Source of the DNA: Methanothrix sp.
GTDB lineage: Archaea; Halobacteriota; Methanosarcinia; Methanotrichales; Methanotrichaceae
Direction of reading: 5' to 3'
NCBI GenBank assembly: GCA_020844795.1
Contig: CP086218.1
Span: 269,288 to 305,845 of the forward strand
Length of the DNA stretch: 36,558 bases
Below the pieces are notes generated by a model. The model ran no database searches. It saw nothing but the letters and a program-made list of their open reading frames with translations, and was not told the DNA's origin. Position numbers and translations under genes: made by a program. Position 1 is the first letter of the stretch. Every line of letters starts with the position of its first letter. This document shows positions 16,260 through 25,198 of this stretch, piece after piece.

Positions 16260-16802
16260 TTATCCTTCCACCTTGGGTATTCTGGCAGCCCTCTCAGGAT
16301 GAGCCTCCTGAGCCATGGGGGAGCCAGGGTAGTAATCGATGGTCATCTCCTCGCCTCTCTTCACGTAATATCCGGGGACGGTCACCTTCCGGCCGGTGAT
16401 CTGAATGTGGCCGTGGGTGATGAACTGGCGAGACTGCCTGAGGGACTTGGCCAGCCCCTGCCGGTATACCTGGGTCTGAAGCCTCCTCTCCAGGAGGTCC
16501 TCCACCTTTATGGAGAGGACGGAGTCGAGGTCGCCGTCTTCCTTCATCATACCGTAGTTTTTGAGATGTTCCAGGACGTCCGTCGCCTGAGCCTCTAGCT
16601 TCGTCTCTCCCCGGGCTATGGCAGCCAGAAGGTGACGGCTTACGCGCCGGTACTTCCGGATTAGGCTCTGAGCTCTCCAGACCTCTCTCTTGTTCCGCAG
16701 CCCGTAGTTCTTGACAAGCTCCAGCTCGGAAGCCATCCTGTCGGCTTCCCAAGGGTGGCGCGGGGTATCGTAACTCTTCCTACACTTACCAGGATATCCC
16801 AT
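16260..16802 (-). CDS. rps4: Ribosomal protein S4
   Basis: A 180-residue primary 16S rRNA-binding protein, the archaeal/eukaryal S4/S9 type. The N-terminus [18 protein letters not shown] is typical. The S4 RNA-binding domain spans about 103-165 ([18 protein letters not shown], then [20 protein letters not shown]). It sits 15 nt after rps13 and 2 nt before rps11 in the same operon. Confidence 0.97.
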   Translation of the reverse strand: MGYPGKCRKSYDTPRHPWEADRMASELELVKNYGLRNKREVWRAQSLIRKYRRVSRHLLAAIARGETKLEAQATDVLEHLKNYGMMKEDGDLDSVLSIKVEDLLERRLQTQVYRQGLAKSLRQSRQFITHGHIQITGRKVTVPGYYVKRGEEMTIDYYPGSPMAQEAHPERAARIPKVEG

Positions 16803-16817
16803 AATAACCCGCCTCCA

Positions 16818-17273
16818 TCACTTCTTCTTCCTGCTGACGCCGACGGTGGCGCCCCTTCGCCCGGTGGATCTGGTCTTCTGGCCCCTGACGCGGAGGCCGC
16901 GCTCGTGCCTGATCCCCCTGTAGCTCCGGGTCTTTCTTATTATATCCATCTCTTCCCTCTGGGTGAGGACGAGATCGGTTCCCATCAAGTGCTTATCCTC
17001 GCCGGTGAGGAGGTCTTTTCTCCTGTTGGTCATCCAGACCGGGAGGTGGCTCTGGGCAGCCTCCACGACCTCTCTCAGCCTCGATATCGCCTCGTCTGAG
17101 AGGAGCCCCAGGGTCTCATTGGGGTCGATATCAGCCTTCTGGGATAGGAGCCGGGCGTTCCTTCTGCCCATCCCCCTAATGCCGGTGAGCGCCATCTGAA
17201 CGGGCCTGTGACCGTTTAAGTCCACATTCAGTATCCGCACTATATGTTTCAGCTCTTCATTATCTTCTGGCAA
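16818..17273 (-). CDS. rps13: Ribosomal protein S13
   Basis: A 151-residue 30S head protein contacting tRNA and 50S. It has the helix-hairpin-helix GIRGMGRRNARLL and a basic tail GQKTRSTGRRGATVGVSRKKK. It starts with TTG (17271-17273): GGAGG stands 6 nt upstream, and the ATG just before is in another frame. It heads the operon rps13-rps4-rps11-rpoD-tRNA-Leu. Its ribosome-binding site lies in the right arm of a leader hairpin, so translational control is plausible. Confidence 0.95.
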   Translation of the reverse strand: MPEDNEELKHIVRILNVDLNGHRPVQMALTGIRGMGRRNARLLSQKADIDPNETLGLLSDEAISRLREVVEAAQSHLPVWMTNRRKDLLTGEDKHLMGTDLVLTQREEMDIIRKTRSYRGIRHERGLRVRGQKTRSTGRRGATVGVSRKKK

Positions 17274-17280
17274 ATCATTC

Positions 17281-17315
17281 CTCCAGAAATCTCAGGCCTG
17301 GTAGGCCTTCTGGAG
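17281..17315 (-). promoter_or_regulatory. Leader hairpin overlapping the rps13 ribosome-binding site
   Basis: On the minus strand CTCCAGA pairs with TCTGGAG (7 bp). Inside, AGGCCT-ACC-AGGCCT makes a 6-bp hairpin with a 6-nt bulge (GAGATT) on the 3' side. The last GGAG of the outer stem is the Shine-Dalgarno of rps13. It could be a binding site for a ribosomal protein acting as a translational repressor; S4 or S13 would be candidates. Confidence 0.5.
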
Positions 17316-17446
17316 CAGCCCCGGATCATAGTCCGACGCCGCCCGCGCATCGGCCAGCCGCCGATGGGGCGAATCAACTGCAAACGCCAATCCAAGCGAG
17401 AGATTCGCTACTGGTACATAAGACTTATGGAGGGCTTTGCCGCTCT

Positions 17447-18715
17447 TTATCCGCCGACCTCGACGAGGCAACCGATCCTTGCCATATCCTCAAAGAAGCT
17501 CGGGTAGGATACCGATACCGATTCTGCCGTATCAATCCTGGTATCCCCGGCGGCGAGCCCCGCCACCGTCAGGGCCATGACGATCCTGTGGTCGTGATGG
17601 CCAGAGACGATCGCTCCTCCAAGCCTCCCCCCTTCAATGACGAGGCCGTCGGGCCTCTCCTCGATATCCGCCCCCATCTTGGAGAGCTCCATCGCCATAG
17701 CCGAAAGCCGGTCCGTCTCCTTGTGGCGGACGTGCTCGGCGTTCTTGACGACGGTCTTCCCCCTCGCAAGAGATCCCAGGACCGCTATGGTGGGTACGAG
17801 GTCTGGGGTGAGGCTCGCGTCCACCTCCACCCCCTCCAGATCCCCCCCTTCGATGACGAGGTCGCCCTTCTCCTGGTCCCAGGAGATCTTCGCCCCCATA
17901 TCCCGGAGGATGGATACGATCGCCGAGTCCCCCTGTCTTGAGGGGCGCAGCCCCCGGACCATCAGGCGCGAACCGGTCACCGCCGCCGCAGCCAGGAGGT
18001 AGGAGGCGGAGGAGAAGTCGCCGGGGATGGTGTATTCCTCGAGCCGGTACCTCTGGCCGCCCGGGATGAAGAACCTCTTGAAGTCGGTCTCGACCTTTGC
18101 CCCCGCCTCCTCCAGCATCTCCAGGGTGATCTCGGCGTAGGGGCGGGACTTCAGCTCTCCGTCGATGACGATCTCGGCGTCGTCCTCGGCGAGGGGGCAG
18201 GATATGAGGAGGGCAGAGAGGAACTGGGAGCTCACCCTCCCGTCGAGGACCGTCCTCCCCCCCCGGATCTTTCCCCGGACCACCAGGGGAGCGCATTCGT
18301 TCCTCTTTATCGAGAACGCTTCGGCACCGAGGTCGTTTAGGGATTTCAAGAGGGGGCCGTTGGGTCTGCGCCGGATGGAGGCGTCTCCCGTCAGGACGGC
18401 TCCATCGGTGAGGGCCGCCACCGCCGCCATGATCCGGAGGGTGGTTCCGGAGTTCTCGACGTCGATGACGTTCTCCGGGGTCTTCGGCCTTCCTCCAACG
18501 CCGGCCACTACCAGCGTTTCGCCCTCTATCGCGATCTCCGCCCCCAGGGCCTCGGCGGCGGCGATGGTGGCCCTGGTGTCGGCGGAGAGAAGGGGCCGCT
18601 TCACCGAGCCTCCGGGCCCGAGGGCGGAGATGGTGATCGCCCTGTGGGTATAGCTCTTGGAGGGAGGGACCGCCACCTCCCCCGAGACCTGCGAGCGCTC
18701 AACAGATGCTATCAT
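17447..18715 (-). CDS. aroA: EPSP synthase (3-phosphoshikimate 1-carboxyvinyltransferase)
   Basis: A 422-residue cytosolic enzyme of the shikimate pathway that transfers the enolpyruvyl group of PEP to shikimate-3-phosphate. Family motifs are present in order: PPSKSYTHRA (substrate-binding Lys/Ser), VENSGTTLRIMAA, GDASIRRRPNGPL, SSQFLSALLI, PGDFSSASYLLA, RHKETDRLSAMA and DHRIVMAL. Length is normal. A TATA box 24-33 nt before the ATG implies a leaderless transcript. It stands between the rsmA cluster and the rps13 operon without overlaps. Confidence 0.97.
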   Translation of the reverse strand: MIASVERSQVSGEVAVPPSKSYTHRAITISALGPGGSVKRPLLSADTRATIAAAEALGAEIAIEGETLVVAGVGGRPKTPENVIDVENSGTTLRIMAAVAALTDGAVLTGDASIRRRPNGPLLKSLNDLGAEAFSIKRNECAPLVVRGKIRGGRTVLDGRVSSQFLSALLISCPLAEDDAEIVIDGELKSRPYAEITLEMLEEAGAKVETDFKRFFIPGGQRYRLEEYTIPGDFSSASYLLAAAAVTGSRLMVRGLRPSRQGDSAIVSILRDMGAKISWDQEKGDLVIEGGDLEGVEVDASLTPDLVPTIAVLGSLARGKTVVKNAEHVRHKETDRLSAMAMELSKMGADIEERPDGLVIEGGRLGGAIVSGHHDHRIVMALTVAGLAAGDTRIDTAESVSVSYPSFFEDMARIGCLVEVGG

Positions 18716-18738
18716 CGGCTGTAGGTTGGGCAGGTGAG

Positions 18739-18748
18739 TATAAAAAAT
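18739..18748 (-). promoter_or_regulatory. TATA box for aroA
   Basis: Minus strand attttttatac at the canonical distance (about 24-33 nt) before ATG 18715; a leaderless start is predicted. Confidence 0.5.
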
Positions 18749-18789
18749 CGAGGTTCGAAGAGCCGGGTGTAACCCCCCTTCCCCGCCGC

Positions 18790-19521
18790 CTATCCGGAGA
18801 TCGTCCTCGCGATGAGGGTGACATCCTCAAGGGTCAGCTCCTGGGGCCTCCTATCCAGGATCTCGGGATCGATCCGCGATAGAGCACCCAGGGAGGCTCC
18901 CATAGCCGCCAGGGATCTCTTGACCTTCTTCCTCCTCATGGAGAAGAGAACACGGGTGATATCGTCAAAGGCCTTCTCGTCGACGGGGATAGGCGTCTTT
19001 CGCGGCCGGAGGCGGACGATCGCCGATTCTACCTGCGGCATAGGCCGGAACGCCCCCCTGGGGACGATCTCGAGGATCTCGACCTCGGCCCGGAAGGAGA
19101 CGTTGAGGGTGAGCCTCCCGTACTCCTTGGTCCCCGGAAAAGCCACCATCCTCTCGGCGAACTCCCTCTGGTACATGAGCACCGCAAGATCGAAGGGCCT
19201 CTTCAGAATCCGGAAGGTGATCTTCGAAGAGATCTGGTATGGGAGGTTGGATACCACCTTGTTATAATCCGGGAGGGGGACCTTCAGGGCGTCTCCCCTC
19301 GTCACCACGACGTTCGGATGGCGCCCCTCCAGGGCCGAGGCGAGACCGGGGTCGATCTCGATGGCGTAGACCTTGCCCGCCCGGGCCGAGAGGATCCTGG
19401 TGAGGTTACCGGTCCCAGGACCGATCTCCAGGACCCTGTCCTCCTCGGTGAGGGAAGCGTAATCGCCGATCCGGGCGATGACCCGCCCGTCGACGAGAAA
19501 GTTCTGACCTAGCTTCTTCAA
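18790..19521 (-). CDS. rsmA: 16S rRNA dimethyladenosine transferase
   Basis: A 243-residue KsgA/Dim1-family SAM-dependent methyltransferase that dimethylates two adjacent adenines in the 3' terminal helix of 16S rRNA. Seen: KKLGQNFLVD at the N-terminus, SAM loop VLEIGPGTGNLT, acidic AIEIDPGLA, and catalytic SNLPYQISS. The C-terminal RRKKVKRSLAAMG region is typical. It is the last gene of the pus10-rpl21e-rpoF-DUF655 cluster, a common archaeal arrangement. Confidence 0.96.
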   Translation of the reverse strand: MKKLGQNFLVDGRVIARIGDYASLTEEDRVLEIGPGTGNLTRILSARAGKVYAIEIDPGLASALEGRHPNVVVTRGDALKVPLPDYNKVVSNLPYQISSKITFRILKRPFDLAVLMYQREFAERMVAFPGTKEYGRLTLNVSFRAEVEILEIVPRGAFRPMPQVESAIVRLRPRKTPIPVDEKAFDDITRVLFSMRRKKVKRSLAAMGASLGALSRIDPEILDRRPQELTLEDVTLIARTISG

Positions 19522-19586
19522 CTCCCTGGCCGCCCCCTCGAAAATCAGATCATCCTCTTAAGGGGCTACCAGATTCGCTGACCCAT

Positions 19587-20177
19587 TCACCGTCGGCGGG
19601 GATCTGCGGTGAAAATCCGGTACTTGATCCGGTCGTCGGCGATCTCGTCTTCGATCCGCTTCGCGATGAGCTTCTCGGGGTTGTAGATCCCCTTCACCCT
19701 CTCGGTTAGGTCCTCAAAGCTCTTGAAGGGGCCCTTCTTCCGCTCGTTTAGGACCGCCCACATCAGCTTCTTCCCGATGCCGGGCAAGAGCTCCAGGGCG
19801 TGCATCCTGGTGGTCAGGGGGCCTGCCTCGTTGAAGAAGCGGAGGTAGAACTCCTCTTTATCCAGGACGATCTTCTGGAGGGCGTAGGGGAGCTCCACCT
19901 TTGCCCCCGAGGATAGATCCTCGAAGCCTATCCTCCGGTTGACCCGGTCAATGATCGGGCGGTCTTTTCCCACCAGGATCGCCTTGACGCCGATCTCGGG
20001 GACCGCCCCCTCCTTCGGGCTCATCTCCATCAGGACGAAGTCCCTCTCTCCTACCCCCTGGACTATGGGCCTCTTCTGATACCGGCCCATGGCGTCTGAG
20101 ACGTGGCCGTAGGGTAGGTAGTCGAGAACCCAAGCCGTCTCTTCGCGCCGCGGAGGCCTCTCCGGAGTCATCATCAT
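19587..20177 (-). CDS. DUF655-family RNA-associated protein
   Basis: A 196-residue protein. The N-terminal half (WVLDYLPYGHVSD, RPIVQGVGERDFVLMEM) looks like an OB-type beta barrel. The C-terminal half holds a helix-hairpin-helix motif LELLPGIGKKLMWAVLNERK (about 128-147) followed by FKSFEDLTERV. This matches archaeal DUF655, which is consistently found beside rpl21e, rpoF and rsmA, as here. It is presumed to bind nucleic acid; the exact function is not established. Confidence 0.85.
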   Translation of the reverse strand: MMMTPERPPRREETAWVLDYLPYGHVSDAMGRYQKRPIVQGVGERDFVLMEMSPKEGAVPEIGVKAILVGKDRPIIDRVNRRIGFEDLSSGAKVELPYALQKIVLDKEEFYLRFFNEAGPLTTRMHALELLPGIGKKLMWAVLNERKKGPFKSFEDLTERVKGIYNPEKLIAKRIEDEIADDRIKYRIFTADPRRR

Positions 20178-20193
20178 CCCCTCGATCGGATCT

Positions 20194-20541
20194 TTATGCC
20201 CTCAGAACTATGTCGAGGATGGCGTCCAGATCCTCTTCTGATAGGGTGAACCGCTCTTTCGCGTAGAGCGCCCTGATCTCGTCTTTGGTCTTCGGCCTGA
20301 CATCGGTGATCTTGGTCGCGATCTCCGGCGTCATCTTCTGAAGCCCTAAGAGCTCCTCTCTCATGATGCGGCTCTCCTCTGCCGTCCCCTGAGAGAAGAT
20401 ATCGGCGTGCTTTATCGCTCTGCGCAGCTCGTAGCCGAGCTCCTCTGGCTCTTCGGCCCTGCGAAGCCTAATCTCCTCCAGAGCCTCCCTGACATCGGAG
20501 AGAGTCATGAGCTCTTCGCTCAAAATTTTTTTAACTATCAT
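20194..20541 (-). CDS. rpoF: RNA polymerase subunit F (Rpb4-like)
   Basis: A 115-residue protein that pairs with subunit E to form the polymerase stalk. It starts MIVKKILSEELMTLSDVREAL and ends with the HRDC-like helices ALYAKERFTLSEEDLDAILDIV. Length and position after rpl21e (1-nt gap) are standard for archaea. Confidence 0.93.
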   Translation of the reverse strand: MIVKKILSEELMTLSDVREALEEIRLRRAEEPEELGYELRRAIKHADIFSQGTAEESRIMREELLGLQKMTPEIATKITDVRPKTKDEIRALYAKERFTLSEEDLDAILDIVLRA

Positions 20542-20542
20542 C

Positions 20543-20833
20543 TCAATTCTGGGGTTTCAGGTGTTCAGGAAGGGATATGACGGTCTTTCTGGCGTCCCCG
20601 TCCCTGACTTCCAGGACGTAAGCCCTCCCCCGCCTTCCCAGGACCTTTCCGGTCTTACCGTGGAACTTGGGGTTTGGCATCCCCCTGTGAATGCTCGGGT
20701 CCAGAACGATGTGGACCATGGCTCCGTCTTCGAAGTCCTGGATCGCCCTGCTGACGGGAGAGATCCCCCGTGCTCTGACCGATTTGCTCAGCTTGTCTCT
20801 AGTCCGTTTTCGTACACCGTGTGATTTGGGCAT
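20543..20833 (-). CDS. rpl21e: Ribosomal protein L21e
   Basis: A 96-residue 50S protein: [18 protein letters not shown] at the start, [18 protein letters not shown] in the middle, LPEHLKPQ at the end. I chose ATG 20833 rather than the GTG four codons upstream because GGAGAGG lies just before this ATG and MPKSHG is the family N-terminus. The start lies 35 nt inside the end of pus10, so translation is probably coupled. Confidence 0.95.
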   Translation of the reverse strand: MPKSHGVRKRTRDKLSKSVRARGISPVSRAIQDFEDGAMVHIVLDPSIHRGMPNPKFHGKTGKVLGRRGRAYVLEVRDGDARKTVISLPEHLKPQN

Positions 20834-22154
20834 CTGCCTCTCCACCTACATTTGTAACGTCCAGCTCTACAACCCTTGCTCCAGATCCTAGAAGCCCAGC
20901 CAGGCTCGGCCTCGTTCTCCCACCGTCTCCAGATACCAGCTCTTTTACGTAAAGGCCGCTCGTGCCCCGGAGGGTGATCCTGGCGGCCTTACCCGAGAAC
21001 TGGTCGAGGCGGAGGTCGAGGACCTCCCTCTTGCGTACCTTGTCGGCCCTCCGGTGAGATACTCGGGTTGGCGTGCGCTGTTCAACCAAGCCGACCAGTT
21101 TGTCAAGAACTGATTTAAGCTTTTCTTCTGTCACTTCCCCCTCGAACTCCACCAGGATGTTGTAGGTCTTCTCAAAGAGCGCCTTCTTAAGCTCCTCGAC
21201 GGTGGCTTTTTCTGTGAACTCGAGGTCATCGACCTCCACCTTGCCTCCGGCCCGCCGGTTGATCTCCTCTCGGAGGCGGGCCAGGTCCACCGTCCTGACC
21301 CGGGGAGAGACCGCCTCCACCACGAAGGGCCTGCCCGTCCCCAGCATTCTCGCGTCGATATCCTCCCTCCCCGAGCCGTGAAATACCGTATCTTCGCACC
21401 TCGCGGCCTCGATGATGGGGTCTCTTATCAGCTCGTCCACCGACTCCCGGTACCTTCTTCCGGAAAAGCCGCAGCCTTCGCAGCCGGACCCGCCGCAATC
21501 GCGACAGGGCCATCTGGTCTGGGGAAATCCCCGGGCGAGCTTCCGATACCTTCCCCGGATGTACAGGGAGGCGACCTGGACCGCCACCCTGCCATCCTCC
21601 AGGTTCAGGATGGCCAGAACCTCCGGAGAGCTGAAGCTGGTGGACTTTTTCGTCCTCTCGGCTATCCTCTTTCCCACCTCCCGGTTCAGCTCGGACTTCA
21701 TCGGCTCGGCGTGGATCGATCCGCCGTCGGCGAGGATCAGCTCCTCGTTCTCGGCGAGGAGGCCGCTCATCTTGGTGCCTACGAGGAAGGTCTCGTGCTC
21801 GAGGTGGCGTAGCTCCCTCTCCGCCGCCTCTGCCCACCGGTCGAGCCTCTCCGGCTCCATCTCCCCGAGACAGACCCAGCAGCTATCAGGCTCGCCCTCC
21901 ATCCCCAGCTTCAGCCTCGCGGACCTGGAGCTTCCGGCGAGGAGCGTCAAGAGATCCCGGCCCGATTCGTCGAGGGACCCGGCCATGGAGAGGAAGGTCT
22001 TGATCGCCCTCCCCCTCTCGGCGTTCGTCAGGCCCGTCGAGAGCATCGCGAACTGCCGCCCAAGACAGCTGTCGCAGATGGGGCCGAGGCGCAGGATCCT
22101 CCTGGCCGTCTCTCCAAGGTCCGCGACCTCCTTCTCCATATCATCGGTCTTCAT
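20799..22154 (-). CDS. pus10: tRNA pseudouridine synthase Pus10
   Basis: A 451-residue archaeal enzyme that makes pseudouridine at tRNA positions 54 and 55. Zinc-binding pairs C27/C30 (CDSC) and C92/C95 (CWVC) are in a THUMP-containing N-terminal part. A second cysteine cluster [19 protein letters not shown] (about 217-235) precedes the catalytic region [16 protein letters not shown] (262-277). The C-terminal [20 protein letters not shown] is typical. Its 3' end overlaps rpl21e. The gene just upstream, trmY, methylates the same nucleoside. Confidence 0.95.
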   Translation of the reverse strand: MKTDDMEKEVADLGETARRILRLGPICDSCLGRQFAMLSTGLTNAERGRAIKTFLSMAGSLDESGRDLLTLLAGSSRSARLKLGMEGEPDSCWVCLGEMEPERLDRWAEAAERELRHLEHETFLVGTKMSGLLAENEELILADGGSIHAEPMKSELNREVGKRIAERTKKSTSFSSPEVLAILNLEDGRVAVQVASLYIRGRYRKLARGFPQTRWPCRDCGGSGCEGCGFSGRRYRESVDELIRDPIIEAARCEDTVFHGSGREDIDARMLGTGRPFVVEAVSPRVRTVDLARLREEINRRAGGKVEVDDLEFTEKATVEELKKALFEKTYNILVEFEGEVTEEKLKSVLDKLVGLVEQRTPTRVSHRRADKVRKREVLDLRLDQFSGKAARITLRGTSGLYVKELVSGDGGRTRPSLAGLLGSGARVVELDVTNVGGEADAQITRCTKTD

Positions 22155-22269
22155 TTTGACCCGTCTCTCTTCCGTCCATTCATTACATCTCTTCGATTCA
22201 TCCCGTCTCGTCCATTAATCTCGTCTCGTCCATCTCTTCTTACCGGACCGCTTCGTCTATCGACGTTCC
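22155..22269. other. Spacer with short direct repeats before pus10
   Basis: The plus strand has two copies of cgtctcgtccat (about 22203-22236) and related tccatt/tcgtct words. No gene is present. It may be leader sequence of pus10. Confidence 0.35.
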
Positions 22270-22860
22270 TTATTGAACCGTCGCCTCGAATCTATCCAGC
22301 TCGTTATTTACCAGGACTATGCAGTGGTCGGCGTGGAGGCTCCTGGGACCTACGGAGACTATCTTCGCGTCAAGACCCTCGAGGAATCCCTCGTCCTCCG
22401 CCGAAAGGCCGATGTGGTCTCCGAGGACGAAGGTGCCGTCCCCGGCGGTGAGGACACCTCGGTGGTCAATTCCGTCCTCTCTTAAATAGTAGGTCGTTCC
22501 CTCTCCCCAGACCTCAAGGTCCGCCAGGTCCCCTCTCCGGACGAAGATCCCCGGCGTCGACCTCCGCCATTTGGCGTCCGACTCCAGAGCAAGGGCCTTC
22601 TTCAGGAGCGCTGCCGTAGTCCTCTCGTCGGGGTTGAGGTGGCGGAGGTCCCGCCCCTGGAGCCGAATGGTTTTTGGGGCACCGCCGCCTCGGAGGATCA
22701 GGTAGATCTGGACGTCCCTTCTTATCCCGTGGGATAGGACGAAGGCGGAGTTGATGCACCGGCAGAGGATGTCGAGCCGTCCTGAGGTTCCGGGGATGTC
22801 CTCCAGGGAGAAGTCTGGGGTCGTCGTCGCGAGGTTTCCCACCACTACGAAGCTTCGCAT
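22270..22860 (-). CDS. trmY: tRNA (pseudouridine54-N1)-methyltransferase
   Basis: A 196-residue SPOUT-class methyltransferase (TrmY) forming N1-methylpseudouridine at tRNA position 54. It begins [32 protein letters not shown] and has the knot-region signatures [15 protein letters not shown] and [22 protein letters not shown]. Full length. It uses the product of Pus10, encoded next on the same strand after 115 nt. Confidence 0.93.
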   Translation of the reverse strand: MRSFVVVGNLATTTPDFSLEDIPGTSGRLDILCRCINSAFVLSHGIRRDVQIYLILRGGGAPKTIRLQGRDLRHLNPDERTTAALLKKALALESDAKWRRSTPGIFVRRGDLADLEVWGEGTTYYLREDGIDHRGVLTAGDGTFVLGDHIGLSAEDEGFLEGLDAKIVSVGPRSLHADHCIVLVNNELDRFEATVQ

Positions 22861-22953
22861 GGGAGAGAGGATGGGGGATGGGGGTAGATCCGCCTTTCGT
22901 CTGACGGGGCATCGGAGGGGTGCGGGTCGATGTGACTGTATATTGCGCCATCA

Positions 22954-22964
22954 CCTATATATTT
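22954..22964 (+). promoter_or_regulatory. TATA box for the secreted protein gene
   Basis: cctatatattt lies about 30-38 nt before TTG 22992, supporting that start and a leader of about 10 nt. Confidence 0.4.
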
Positions 22965-22991
22965 GGAGATCCAATTGGAGATGGTGATCCT

Positions 22992-23582
22992 TTGAAGAAG
23001 ACGATATTGCTTCTGGCAGCCGTCATATCCGCTGCCCTCACTCTGGCCGGCCCGTCCATCGCCCAGGAGGCGGGACAGAATATATTGATCCGGGACAGCG
23101 GGAACGATACTATGGTGAACGTCGATACCTATCGCAGTCCGGGATATCTGACGGTTGGAGAGGCGGTTATGTTCACTCCGCCGAGATCGGGCTGGACCCT
23201 AGATGCGGTTGAGATCTGGAGCTTGGTCCCGTATGGTGAGGACGATATCCTCCCTGATGATCAGATAATATCTCTGGAGATCAGGGACGAGAACTTAAAC
23301 CTCCTCTACAGGTTCAGCGATTCTCATCTCCCCTATTTCGCCAATCAGGGAGAGCCGGGGGTCGGTGTAATCGAAGTTCCCTCCATAGTCGTAAACGGCG
23401 ACTTCTACGTATGCTTCTACGATCGAGGAGCCGTCTGGGTGGGCGTGGACTTCAACCGGGCAGAAGGCAATTCGTACTACTACGACATAAAGACAGGAGA
23501 ACTCTTCCTCGCGGCGATCCAGATCGAAGATTCTGAGGAGTTCCTACCTGCCAACTGGATCATCCGGGCTGTGGGCCACTAG
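22992..23582 (+). CDS. Secreted beta-rich protein of unknown function
   Basis: A 196-residue product from a TTG start. The frame extends to 22920, but only this start places the signal peptide (LKKTILLLAAVISAALTLAGPSIA) at the N-terminus, and a TATA box fits. The mature part is beta-rich: MVNVDTYRSPGYLTVGEAVMF, GWTLDAVEIWSLVPYGEDD, VWVGVDFNRAEGNSYYYD. It resembles a jelly-roll or sandwich domain. I do not recognise the family. It is divergent from trmY and followed after 16 nt by the PAC2-family gene, so the two may share a transcript. Confidence 0.65.
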   Translation: MKKTILLLAAVISAALTLAGPSIAQEAGQNILIRDSGNDTMVNVDTYRSPGYLTVGEAVMFTPPRSGWTLDAVEIWSLVPYGEDDILPDDQIISLEIRDENLNLLYRFSDSHLPYFANQGEPGVGVIEVPSIVVNGDFYVCFYDRGAVWVGVDFNRAEGNSYYYDIKTGELFLAAIQIEDSEEFLPANWIIRAVGH

Positions 23583-23598
23583 GTCAACGGGAAATCAT

Positions 23599-24297
23599 AT
23601 GCTTCAGAAGATCTTCGGCCAGTGTGTCTGCATCGGCGGGATGCCCGGCATAGGAAGCGTCGGGAAGGTGGCGGCAGACTACATAGCCTCGGCTCTCGAG
23701 TGCCGGACCTTTCAGCTGATGGTCTCCACCGGCTTTCCCCCCGAGGTCCCGGTGGAGGAGGGTATAGCCAGGGCGATCCAGGTGGAGCTGAAGGCCCCCG
23801 AAGGGAGGGACGACCTTCTGCTTCTATGCGGCGACGCCCAGCCCCTGCAGCCGCCCCACATGTACAACCTGGCAGGAGAGATCCTGAAGGCCCTCGCCTC
23901 CTACGATGTGACGGACATAGTGACCCTGGCCGCCTACGTCGGAAGCTCCGAAGATGCGGTCTACGCCGTCGCCACCGATCCGGTCCTCGCCAGGGCTCTG
24001 GAAGATGAAGGGTTCGCCCTCCTCCGCAACGGTATCGTGGGAGGCTTGAACGGGATCCTCGTCGGCCTCGCCCCCCTCTACGGGATCCGGGGCGTCTGCC
24101 TCATGGGGAAGACCGACGGCGAGAAGGCCGTCGACCTCTCGGCGGCGGAGGGGCTGATCGGAGCCACCAGCGACCTCCTCGGCCTGGACGTCCCGATGGA
24201 GATCCTGGGATGGATGAGGGCGGAGGAGCCGAAAAGGGACGATTTGGAACGAAAGCTCCCCCGACGAGAGGAAGATCGCCATGCCGGATACGGATGA
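23599..24297 (+). CDS. PAC2-family proteasome assembly chaperone-like protein
   Basis: A 232-residue PAC2-type protein (COG2047 in style): IGGMPGIGSVGKVAADYIA at the start, LLLCGDAQPLQPPHMYNLAGEIL in the middle, and RNGIVGGLNGILVGLAPLYGIRGVCLMGKT. Archaeal members resemble eukaryotic proteasome assembly chaperones; direct function in archaea is not settled. The basic tail (RAEEPKRDDLERKLPRREE) looks disordered. The proteasome ATPase pan lies 6 kb away on the same strand, without being in the same operon. Confidence 0.85.
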   Translation: MLQKIFGQCVCIGGMPGIGSVGKVAADYIASALECRTFQLMVSTGFPPEVPVEEGIARAIQVELKAPEGRDDLLLLCGDAQPLQPPHMYNLAGEILKALASYDVTDIVTLAAYVGSSEDAVYAVATDPVLARALEDEGFALLRNGIVGGLNGILVGLAPLYGIRGVCLMGKTDGEKAVDLSAAEGLIGATSDLLGLDVPMEILGWMRAEEPKRDDLERKLPRREEDRHAGYG

Positions 24298-24334
24298 CTG
24301 GGGATGATAGGATGATGAGGCCGCCCCGCCTCGC

Positions 24335-25192
24335 TCAGGCGGACCTCACCGCCAGGCTCCCCCGGGCAACCCCCAGGGCCTCGGCGACGGGGTCGCACTT
24401 CGCCCGCATGACGTAGATGAGCCTCCCTTTCAAGAGACCTTCAAACTCGGTGATCGTCTCGAAGTTTCCCATCCCTTTTGCGATGACGAGGACGCCTCCG
24501 TCCATCAGGAGGTCGAAGAGCTTGGGCCTCACCTTCTCCAGGGATAGGCCGATGACAGGCCCCGTCGCCTCGATGGGGTGGCGGGTCATCTTCTCCAATT
24601 CATCGGCGGTGACGTCGTTTAATATGGGGGCGGTCTTCGGTCCTATGACGACCCTTTTTCCCATCTCCGTCAGCCGATCGATGACAAAGAGGTCGAAGAC
24701 GATCTCCCCGGCGTTGTCGGTGAGGTAGAGGATCTCGTCGAACCGGTCTATCCGGCGGCGGACCTCCTGGAGGTCTCCGTCCAGGTTCTCTCTCAGAGTC
24801 TCGCAGAACGCCCCCTCGAAGGAGTCGACGTCGAAGTCGTGGCCCTTCACCCCCCACTCCATGGAGTTTCCGGCGGCGGCTATCCTGATCAGCGCCTCCA
24901 GCTTATCTTTTGCCCCGTCGTAGAACTTCTTCGTGAGGGGGAGGAGGGCGGTGGCCACCTGGTTGCTCTCCTCCTTCATCTCCAGGTAGGGGTCGGGGTT
25001 ATTGCTCCTCCTCTTCATGATCTCTTCGCGCTGCGTCCCCACCAACGAGGGGACCGCCCCCTTGGAGAGGACCATGAAGTCGAGGAGCTCCTCCATCGCC
25101 TCCCTCTTAGCCTCATCGTCGGAGAAGAGGAGGTCAGATTCGAACTTCGCCCGGTCGAGGATGCAGCTGTAACAGCTCGAACCCATCTTCAC
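24335..25192 (-). CDS. DUF89-family metal-dependent phosphatase-like protein
   Basis: A 285-residue protein of the DUF89/ARMT1 family (archaeal subgroup, COG1578 in style). It has the N-terminal cysteines SSCYSCILDRAKFESDL and a helical domain, then the catalytic-type motif YLTDNAGEIVFDLFVIDRL (about 155-175, Asp/Asn metal site) and a conserved Lys/Asp region (VVIGPKTAPILNDVTADEL). Family members remove phosphate from damaged or toxic sugar phosphates. The natural substrate here is unknown. The gene is 6 nt downstream of the HDAC-like gene on the same strand, suggesting co-transcription. Confidence 0.85.
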   Translation of the reverse strand: MKMGSSCYSCILDRAKFESDLLFSDDEAKREAMEELLDFMVLSKGAVPSLVGTQREEIMKRRSNNPDPYLEMKEESNQVATALLPLTKKFYDGAKDKLEALIRIAAAGNSMEWGVKGHDFDVDSFEGAFCETLRENLDGDLQEVRRRIDRFDEILYLTDNAGEIVFDLFVIDRLTEMGKRVVIGPKTAPILNDVTADELEKMTRHPIEATGPVIGLSLEKVRPKLFDLLMDGGVLVIAKGMGNFETITEFEGLLKGRLIYVMRAKCDPVAEALGVARGSLAVRSA

Positions 25193-25198
25193 CCGTCT

